Shown one piece after another: positions 57,882 through 64,000 of a stretch of DNA of 64,000 nt. The notes beneath the pieces are model-generated. The model searched no databases. It saw only the letters and a list, made by a program, of their open reading frames with translations, and was not told where the DNA came from. Every line of letters begins with the position of its first letter. The first letter of the stretch is position 1. Source of the DNA: Vibrio atlanticus (lineage in GTDB: Bacteria > Pseudomonadota > Gammaproteobacteria > Enterobacterales > Vibrionaceae). Made by a program: the position numbers and the translations under genes. Location: assembly GCF_024347315.1 (NCBI RefSeq), contig NZ_AP025460.1, forward strand, positions 2,976,001-3,040,000. Direction: 5' to 3'.

Positions 57882-58190
57882 CTAATTTTTTATGTGTTCT
57901 GCCATCATTGGCTGGATATTGCTCAATTGGAACAACGTTCGTAATTGTTCTGGCACGAAACTGAGCATTATATGACAGTTTTGATTTTTTGCATGCTCTA
58001 ATAAGTGAATTAGCATCACCATTCCGGCTGAATCGACTCGATTTATATGGCTAAGGTCAATTTCAACGCTCGATTCCGTCGTTTGCCACTTTTCCAATAT
58101 ACGCCAGATTGCAGGTACACTATCTCGATCTATATCACCAAGAAGTTGATATTCTTTAGAGCTTAGCGCTTGCCATTGAGAATGGCTCAT
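57882..58190 (-). CDS. mlaB: MlaB, STAS-domain subunit of the phospholipid ABC transporter
   Basis: A 102-residue STAS protein. The loop [23 protein letters not shown] near residue 45 carries the typical D-SAG phospho-site-like motif. It stabilises the MlaFEDB complex. Its ATG overlaps the mlaC stop by one base. Confidence 0.9.
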   Translation of the reverse strand: MSHSQWQALSSKEYQLLGDIDRDSVPAIWRILEKWQTTESSVEIDLSHINRVDSAGMVMLIHLLEHAKNQNCHIMLSFVPEQLRTLFQLSNIQPMMAEHIKN

Positions 58191-58849
58191 TATTTATTAC
58201 TCTCAAAACGAATCGGTTGAGAAGCCAGTTTCTCGAGTTCGTCAGCTACTTGTAAGATGCCTTCTTGACGAATCTTAGTGTTCCACTCAGACTTCTTACT
58301 TGATAGCAGGCTTATACCTTCGGCAACCATATCAAATGCCTTCCACTCACCTGACTTCTTATCTTTGCGCAGTTTAAACTCAAGGTTAATGTTTGGTCGA
58401 GGCGTATCAATGATATCAACCTTAATACTGGTAATACGGCTATCTGTTTTAATTGTTGGTTCTGGACCAAATTTAATCGTCTGCTCTGTATATTGAGTTA
58501 ACACTTGAGCATAAGAAGAAACGAGATATTTACGAAATGCATCAATAAATACGCGCACGTCTCCTCTATCAGCACCTTTCAAGTTTGGACCTAGCAGTTT
58601 AAGAGCCGCATATTGAGCATTAACATAGGGCATCAACTCTTCTTCCACAATGACCTTCAATAACTCAGGATCTTGCTGGATATTCTCTTGCTCACTCTTC
58701 AAACGATCAAATGCCACTTCAGCAACTTGCGTCATCATCTGATAAGGCTGAGTGCGATCAATCGATTCTGAAGCAAGAACTTGAGTCGACATCAGCAAAG
58801 CAACCGCAGTTATAAACCATTTTTTCAATAGGCTATTCGTCTTTAACAT
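58190..58849 (-). CDS. mlaC: MlaC, periplasmic phospholipid carrier
   Basis: A 219-residue protein with a signal peptide ending VLA-SES (about residue 26) and the MlaC/Tgt2 fold (segment FIDAFRKYLVSSYAQVLTQYT near 103). It shuttles phospholipid between the outer-membrane MlaA and the inner-membrane MlaFEDB. ATG 58849, with GGAG upstream, is preferred over a longer reading that would overlap mlaD. Confidence 0.93.
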   Translation of the reverse strand: MLKTNSLLKKWFITAVALLMSTQVLASESIDRTQPYQMMTQVAEVAFDRLKSEQENIQQDPELLKVIVEEELMPYVNAQYAALKLLGPNLKGADRGDVRVFIDAFRKYLVSSYAQVLTQYTEQTIKFGPEPTIKTDSRITSIKVDIIDTPRPNINLEFKLRKDKKSGEWKAFDMVAEGISLLSSKKSEWNTKIRQEGILQVADELEKLASQPIRFESNK

Positions 58850-58853
58850 GAGC

Positions 58854-59345
58854 CTACTCCTTAGCTTCGCTATTATCAGAGCCACCGACGCTATACAGCA
58901 CTTGACCAATCAAATCTTCTAATACTAATGCCGACTTGGTGTCTTCGATAGAATCACCATCAACCAACATCTCTTCATCTTCAAAGATGAAGCCTGGAAC
59001 TAAGCTGATGTACTGCTCACCGATCAAGCCCGACGTTAAGATTTGAGCACTAGAGGTATCAGGAAATTGTGAGTACTTCGCATCAATAGACAGTTCAACC
59101 ACAGGAAGGTAGCTCTCAGTATCAAGTTCAATACTTTGAACTCGACCAACAACCACGCCACCCACCTTCACCGGTGAACGAACCTTTAGGCTGCCAATAT
59201 TGTCAAAGGTCGCTTTTAGGTTATAAGTATGGTTTGAACCTATGCCTTTTACGTCAGCGACTTGAAAGATCATGATTAAGATTGCGCAAATTCCGGCAAT
59301 AACAAAGGTGCCGACCCATAATTCTAATTTTCGAGTTTGTTGCAT
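58854..59345 (-). CDS. mlaD: MlaD, MCE-domain substrate-binding subunit
   Basis: A 163-residue protein with one N-terminal membrane helix (about residues 8-28) and an MCE domain (YNLKATFDNIGSLKVRSPVKVGGVVVGRV, then LIGEQYISLVPG). MlaD hexamers form the lipid channel on the periplasmic side of MlaE. Spacing to mlaE is two bases. Confidence 0.95.
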   Translation of the reverse strand: MQQTRKLELWVGTFVIAGICAILIMIFQVADVKGIGSNHTYNLKATFDNIGSLKVRSPVKVGGVVVGRVQSIELDTESYLPVVELSIDAKYSQFPDTSSAQILTSGLIGEQYISLVPGFIFEDEEMLVDGDSIEDTKSALVLEDLIGQVLYSVGGSDNSEAKE

Positions 59346-59347
59346 GA

Positions 59348-60127
59348 TTAATTCCCAAACATCAATGCGGTAAGAACAAAATCTAGCCCTAATACCGCTA
59401 GAGAAGAGTGTACTACTGTGCGTGTGGTTGCCTGACTAATACCTTCGGATGTCGGTACTGCATCATAACCATTAAAAAGTGCGATCCAAGTTACGGTGAT
59501 AGCGAAGACCATGCATTTGATCATACTGTTACCAATATCACGGCCAAGCTCAACGGAAGACTGCATCGCAGACCAGAAACTGCCGTGGTCAATACCCTTC
59601 CAATCCACACCGACTAACTGAGCACCCCAAATCCCGACCGCCATAAAAATCATAGCGAGCAGTGGCATAGAAATAAGGCCGGCCCAGAGACGTGGCGCAA
59701 TAATGCGTTTAAGAGGATCAACCGCCATCATCTCAAGGCTAGAGATCTGTTCCGTTGCTTTCATTAAGCCGATCTCAGCCGTTAATGCTGAACCCGCACG
59801 GCCAGCAAACAGAAGTGCTGTCACCACAGGGCCCAATTCCCGTAACAACGAGAGCGCGACCATTTGCCCAAGGTTACCCTCTGCGCCATAGTCGATTAAT
59901 ACGACATAGCCCTGCAGACTGAGTACCATGCCAATAAACAAGCCCGAAACTAAAATGATAGCCAATGACTGAACGCCAACGCTATAAAATTGTTTAACTA
60001 ATAGAGGGAAATTTTTTAGTTTCGGGATGCCAAACAAAGCCCCAAATAGCATTAGGCTTGCTCGACCAAATGACTCACAGATCGCAAGTGCGCGCTTACC
60101 GACACCCGCAATAGTTTTAGCAATCAT
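59348..60127 (-). CDS. mlaE: MlaE, permease of the phospholipid ABC transporter
   Basis: A 259-residue MlaE-family permease with about five membrane helices. It contains [35 protein letters not shown] near 95-130 and ends [12 protein letters not shown], as in E. coli. ATG 60127 overlaps the mlaF end, and length equals the family. A TTG at 60133 would be two codons longer. Confidence 0.95.
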   Translation of the reverse strand: MIAKTIAGVGKRALAICESFGRASLMLFGALFGIPKLKNFPLLVKQFYSVGVQSLAIILVSGLFIGMVLSLQGYVVLIDYGAEGNLGQMVALSLLRELGPVVTALLFAGRAGSALTAEIGLMKATEQISSLEMMAVDPLKRIIAPRLWAGLISMPLLAMIFMAVGIWGAQLVGVDWKGIDHGSFWSAMQSSVELGRDIGNSMIKCMVFAITVTWIALFNGYDAVPTSEGISQATTRTVVHSSLAVLGLDFVLTALMFGN

Positions 60128-60923
60128 ATTCAAACAAATCCTTTTCTAAGCTATTTGCAGGAAACCTAAATGGCACAGGGCCATCCGATTCACCTTGCAA
60201 AAATTGCTGCACTCTTGGGTCGCTGTTGTTGTACAACTCATCAGGAGAACCTGCAGCAATAATTTTCCCATCAGCCATCAAATAAACCCAATCAGCAATG
60301 CTCATCACCTCAGGGACATCATGAGAAACGACAATAGAGGTTAAACCCAAGGCTTGATTGAGGTTACGAATCAACTCAACCAAAACACCCATGGTGATTG
60401 GATCTTGGCCAACAAAAGGCTCATCATACATAATAAGTTCTGGGTCCAATGCGATCGCACGGGCCAACGCCGCTCGTCTCGCCATACCACCAGACAACTC
60501 ACTCGGCATTAATTGCGCCGCGCCTCGCAACCCTACCGCCTCAAGCTTAAGCAATACAATGGTACGAATGAATTTTTCGTTAAGTTCAGTGTGCTCTCGC
60601 AAAGGAAACGCCACATTATCAAAGACATTTAGATCCGTGAAAAGTGCCCCCGATTGGAAAAGCATGCTCATTTTCTTACGTGCTTGATATAGCTTTCGAC
60701 GTGGCAATGCAGGGATGTTGTCGCCATCAAACCAAATTTCACCTTCATCTGGTGGTAATTGTCCACCAATCAGACGTAATAAGGTTGTTTTACCGATCCC
60801 TGACGGCCCCATGATCGCGGTTATTTTTCCTTGAGGAACTTCTAAACTGATGTCATCAAAGATAATTCGTTCACCGCGTGAGAAGCTGAGATTCTTAACT
60901 TTCACAAGCTCAGTGTTCAACAT
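60117..60923 (-). CDS. mlaF: MlaF, ATPase of the phospholipid ABC transporter
   Basis: A 268-residue ABC ATPase. Walker A is [17 protein letters not shown] near residue 38, signature is [28 protein letters not shown] near 145 (including Walker B), and the H-loop is VVSHDVPEV near 200. It is first in mlaFEDCB-ibaG-murA. ATG 60923 fits the family start; the longer TTG reading does not. Confidence 0.95.
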   Translation of the reverse strand: MLNTELVKVKNLSFSRGERIIFDDISLEVPQGKITAIMGPSGIGKTTLLRLIGGQLPPDEGEIWFDGDNIPALPRRKLYQARKKMSMLFQSGALFTDLNVFDNVAFPLREHTELNEKFIRTIVLLKLEAVGLRGAAQLMPSELSGGMARRAALARAIALDPELIMYDEPFVGQDPITMGVLVELIRNLNQALGLTSIVVSHDVPEVMSIADWVYLMADGKIIAAGSPDELYNNSDPRVQQFLQGESDGPVPFRFPANSLEKDLFEYDC

Positions 60924-61186
60924 ACTTTTGTTGTTTCCTTGCTTTAAAAACGCCAATTATAGCTGCAATAATAATGAGTCTACTTTAGAATTAAAAGCGC
61001 TGTTCAATTAATTATTAAAAACAGAAAACAAAGGCAGGGATTTGAAAGCATTGAGAAATTCATTCCTCAACAACATTTCTTTACCACTAACTAGCAATTA
61101 ATTTGTCGAGTGACTTCCCTTTTATCTAGCAACAAGTCAAAATTAGCGGTTAATTCTCCGTTTTTTATTAATTTTTAGGAATCATC

Positions 61187-62152
61187 ATGCTTGAAGCGAT
61201 TGCGTTTCTTATTATCGGTCTAGGTTTTTTGGTGTGGAGTGCAGATAAGCTGGTCTACGGTGCCGCTGCTCTTGCTCGCAACTTCGGTATTTCACCACTA
61301 GTTATCGGTATGACAATCTTAGCAATGGGATCTTCAGCTCCTGAAATGATGGTTTCTGCGACAGCTGCCCTTGATGGTAAAACAGATACGGCGGTAGGTA
61401 ACGTATTAGGCTCAAACATCGCTAACATCGCGCTGATTTTAGGTATTACAGCCCTTATCAAGCCATTATCGATTAGCTCTGGTGTGATTCGTCGTGAACT
61501 ACCTTTAATGATAGGTGTCACTCTATTAGCGGGCGCACTGCTTTGGGATAATCACTTAGGTTTCTATGAAGGTGTGTTGTTGTTTGTTCTTTTTGCCGCT
61601 TTCTTATTTGCGATGCTGCAAATCAGCCGTAGTGAGAAAAAGAACGGTGATGCCTTTCTTGACGAACAAGAATCTGAAGTTCCTGAAGGCGTGAGCAACC
61701 CCAAAGCCGCAATGTGGGTAGTGGTTGGTCTGATTATTCTACCTCTAGCGGCCAACATGTTGGTTGATAACGCGGTTGTTATCGCGAAGTTCTTTGGTAT
61801 GAGTGACCTTGTGATTGGTTTAACCATTATTGCCGTTGGCACAAGTTTACCTGAACTTGCAGCATCACTAGCCGGTGTTATGAAAGGTGAAGATGATATG
61901 GCTGTGGGTAATATCATTGGCTCAAACGTATTCAACATCCTTGCCGTAATGGGTATCCCAGGCATCCTAAACCCTTCCATCTTGAGCGAGTTTGCAATGG
62001 GTCGTGACTTCTGGGTGATGCTAGGCGTATCACTACTCCTTGTTATCATGGCACTAGGAAAATCTCGTAGCGTGAATCGTATCGAAGGCGGCGTGTTAAT
62101 CGTGACGTTTGTGGCATATCAAAGTTACCTACTAATGAACATGTCAGCTTAA
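61187..62152 (+). CDS. yrbG: Calcium/sodium antiporter YrbG
   Basis: A 321-residue CaCA-superfamily exchanger with two inverted repeats. LAMGSSAPEMMVSATAAL with VGNVLGSNIANIALILG (near 45-85) is mirrored by VGTSLPELAASLAGVMK with VGNIIGSNVFNILAVMG (near 220-265). About ten membrane helices. Divergent from mlaF and followed by kdsD, as in E. coli. Confidence 0.94.
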   Translation: MLEAIAFLIIGLGFLVWSADKLVYGAAALARNFGISPLVIGMTILAMGSSAPEMMVSATAALDGKTDTAVGNVLGSNIANIALILGITALIKPLSISSGVIRRELPLMIGVTLLAGALLWDNHLGFYEGVLLFVLFAAFLFAMLQISRSEKKNGDAFLDEQESEVPEGVSNPKAAMWVVVGLIILPLAANMLVDNAVVIAKFFGMSDLVIGLTIIAVGTSLPELAASLAGVMKGEDDMAVGNIIGSNVFNILAVMGIPGILNPSILSEFAMGRDFWVMLGVSLLLVIMALGKSRSVNRIEGGVLIVTFVAYQSYLLMNMSA

Positions 62153-62186
62153 TTGTTGATTTAACTTCCCGTACTTGGAGTATTTG

Positions 62187-63158
62187 ATGTCTCAGCCATT
62201 TGATTATTGCAGCGTTGCAAAACAAGTTTTGGAAACCGAAGTTGCAGGTCTCACGCAATTAGACCAATATTTTAATGATGATTTTAGCAAAGCTTGCGAC
62301 CTAATCCTGAACAACAAAGGCAAAGTCGTAGTGATGGGCATGGGCAAATCAGGCCACATTGGTAACAAAATAGCAGCTACACTGGCAAGCACTGGTACAT
62401 CGGCTTTCTTTGTACACCCAGGTGAAGCAGCGCATGGTGATTTGGGAATGATCGAACCTGGCGATATTGTGATAGCAATATCCAACTCAGGTGAATCAGG
62501 AGAAATCCTCAGCCTATTCCCAGTATTAAAGCGTTTAAACATTAAGATTATCAGCATGACTGGCAAGCCGGCATCAAACATGGCGACTTTATCTGATATT
62601 CATTTACAGATTTCAGTACCCGAAGAAGCGTGTCCCCTAGGTTTAGCACCAACAACCAGTACTACCGCTACTTTGGTTATGGGTGATGCATTAGCCGTTG
62701 CACTTTTACAGGCAAGAGGTTTTACCGCTCAAGATTTTGCACTGTCTCATCCTGGTGGTGCTTTGGGCCGTCAACTGCTGTTGAAACTAGACGACATCAT
62801 GCACACCGGTGATTCACTCCCAATTGTTGCTCCGGATGCACTAGTTCGAGATGCCCTGTTAGAGATATCTCAAAAAGGCTTGGGTATGACGGCAATCGTC
62901 GATGAAGATGGCCAAATGAAGGGCATTTTTACCGATGGTGATTTACGCCGTATCTTAGATAAACGTATTGATATTCATAGCACGCAGATCGGCGATGTAA
63001 TGACACTGAACCCAACGGTAGCAGAACCAAATATGCTCGCAGTTGAGGGCTTAAATTTGATGCAAGCTAAGAGCATCAATGGCCTGATGTTGTGTGATAA
63101 TGGCAAATTAGTAGGCGCTTTAAATATGCATGACTTACTGAAAGCAGGAGTAATGTAA
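62187..63158 (+). CDS. kdsD: Arabinose-5-phosphate isomerase KdsD
   Basis: A 323-residue enzyme converting ribulose 5-phosphate to arabinose 5-phosphate for Kdo synthesis. The SIS domain (VVMGMGKSGHIGNKIAATLASTG near 46, then HGDLGMI and SNSGESGE) is followed by two CBS domains. GGAG lies seven bases before ATG 62187; a TTG at 62175 overlaps this site. It overlaps kdsC by one base. Confidence 0.96.
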   Translation: MSQPFDYCSVAKQVLETEVAGLTQLDQYFNDDFSKACDLILNNKGKVVVMGMGKSGHIGNKIAATLASTGTSAFFVHPGEAAHGDLGMIEPGDIVIAISNSGESGEILSLFPVLKRLNIKIISMTGKPASNMATLSDIHLQISVPEEACPLGLAPTTSTTATLVMGDALAVALLQARGFTAQDFALSHPGGALGRQLLLKLDDIMHTGDSLPIVAPDALVRDALLEISQKGLGMTAIVDEDGQMKGIFTDGDLRRILDKRIDIHSTQIGDVMTLNPTVAEPNMLAVEGLNLMQAKSINGLMLCDNGKLVGALNMHDLLKAGVM

Positions 63159-63715
63159 TGTCACAGGCAATTGAAACCCTTTACGGCACAGTGGATTCAC
63201 GTGTATTTGCGATAGCAAAAGAGATCAAACTGCTGATTTGCGATGTCGATGGCGTATTCTCAGATGGTCGCATCTACATGGGTAATAATGGTGAAGAGTT
63301 AAAAACTTTCCATACGCGCGACGGTTACGGCATTAAATCGTTGATGAACGCGGGCGTTGAAATCGCAATCATCACTGGCCGTAAATCTCAAATTGTTGAG
63401 AATCGAATGACCGCTCTCGGTATTAAGCTAATTTATCAAGGTCAGGATGATAAAGTTAAAGCATATCAAGACATTTGCGATAAACTTTCAGTTAATCCTG
63501 AAAACACAGGTTATATCGGAGACGATTTAATCGACTGGCCTGTAATGGCAAAGGTTGGCTTGAAGGTATGTGTGGCAGACGGTCACCCATTGCTTGCACA
63601 AAGAGCCAACTACGTAACAACCATTAACGGCGGTTACGGTGCAGTACGTGAAGTCTGCGACCTTATTTTACAAGCAAGAAACGAACTCGACGTGCACAAA
63701 GGTTTAAGCATATGA
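63158..63715 (+). CDS. kdsC: Kdo-8-phosphate phosphatase KdsC
   Basis: A 185-residue HAD-family phosphatase. Motif I is LLICDVDGVFSDGRIY near residue 27, then FHTRDGYGIK, motif II IITGRKS near 70, and YIGDDLIDWPVM near 123. Its stop codon overlaps the lptC ATG by four bases (ATGA). Confidence 0.96.
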   Translation: MSQAIETLYGTVDSRVFAIAKEIKLLICDVDGVFSDGRIYMGNNGEELKTFHTRDGYGIKSLMNAGVEIAIITGRKSQIVENRMTALGIKLIYQGQDDKVKAYQDICDKLSVNPENTGYIGDDLIDWPVMAKVGLKVCVADGHPLLAQRANYVTTINGGYGAVREVCDLILQARNELDVHKGLSI

Positions 63716-64000
63716 GTTTTAATCGTATTATCTACTTAATACTCATCTTTATTGCCTCTTGGTCCGCCTATTACTTGTACGACAAAGAGCAAACTTCGAC
63801 GATACAAGTAGATCCAAATTTAGAACTGCCCGCGTTTAGTGGCAAGAATCTTGATAATATTAGCTATGACGAAAGCGGTATTCGTAGCTATCAAGTTGAA
63901 TCGACCAATCTAGAGCACTACTCCGTCGTTGGCGATACGCACTTTCAAGACCCTGTTCTTTCAGTATTCCGTGAAGGGCATACGATAGAATGGCGAGTGA
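63712..64000 (+). CDS. lptC: LPS export protein LptC (5' part)
   Basis: The window ends 96 codons into the gene. One N-terminal membrane helix (IIYLILIFIASWSAYYLY) precedes the start of the periplasmic LptA/LptC beta-jellyroll. It overlaps kdsC by four bases, and the kdsD-kdsC-lptC order identifies it. LptC hands LPS from LptB2FG to LptA. Confidence 0.9.
   Translation, partial: MSFNRIIYLILIFIASWSAYYLYDKEQTSTIQVDPNLELPAFSGKNLDNISYDESGIRSYQVESTNLEHYSVVGDTHFQDPVLSVFREGHTIEWRV

Overview
This window is chromosomal DNA of a Vibrio, most likely of the Splendidus clade or close to it. The evidence is the gene order (sprT-endA-rsmE-gshB-yqgE-ruvX; pilT/pilU-yggS-proC-yggT-yggU; trmB/mutY-yggX-mltC; lptF-lptG/pepA-holC-valS; rraB; argF-pyrB-pyrI-ridA; murA-ibaG-mla; yrbG-kdsD-kdsC-lptC), two rRNA operons and Vibrio-type tRNA clusters. 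The content is overwhelmingly core genome. I found no insertion sequence, integrase, prophage, CRISPR array or defence cassette.

Layout. 1-2585: tail of a late cobalamin cluster (cbiB end, threonine-phosphate decarboxylase, cobyrinate a,c-diamide synthase). 2826-5031: DUF2189 membrane protein, SprT, secreted endonuclease I. 5191-8313: rsmE, gshB, yqgE, ruvX and a tiny lipoprotein. 8375-15426: the type IV pilus retraction ATPases pilT-pilU run leftward. Divergent from them are yggS, proC, yggT, yggU, a DUF4426 protein, rdgB and hemW. 15502-20055: glutaminase, trmB and, divergently, mutY-yggX-mltC. 20159-23665: two tRNA clusters (Phe, Thr, Asn; 12 genes) flank a Cache-domain chemoreceptor. 23942-25340: one orphan membrane protein and about 1 kb with no recognisable gene.

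25344-37095 holds two rRNA operons in direct tandem on the minus strand. The upstream one (36600 to 31588) is 16S-23S-5S with no spacer tRNA and two promoters. The downstream one (31131 to 25489) is 16S-tRNA-Ile-tRNA-Ala-23S-5S-tRNA-Thr-5S-tRNA-Asp. 37215-40071: an HD-GYP phosphodiesterase, a VOC protein, tRNA-Leu and an RDD membrane protein. 40134-48729: lptG-lptF against pepA-holC-valS, then a double DUF2061 protein behind a strong Fur-box match and a GNAT acetyltransferase. 48824-50162: a GH2-like beta-sandwich protein and rraB. 50740-55338: arginine and pyrimidine genes arcA, argF, pyrL leader, pyrB, pyrI, ridA. 55462-64000: plsC, then murA-ibaG-mlaBCDEF leftward, and yrbG-kdsD-kdsC-lptC rightward (lptC runs off the window).

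The most interesting signals are small and non-coding. First, tRNA-Asp and tRNA-Leu are each followed by a terminator, a shared short motif, a copy of their own 3' end and a second terminator, reminiscent of the E. coli tyrT/rtT repeats. Second, there is a complete pyrBI-type control region: a UTP-sensing AATTTG start, a 44-codon leader peptide and an attenuator. Third, a 14/15 Fur-box match precedes the DUF2061 gene. Fourth, the rRNA copies carry compensatory differences. Fifth, the arcA upstream region holds an unannotated 34-codon membrane-peptide ORF.
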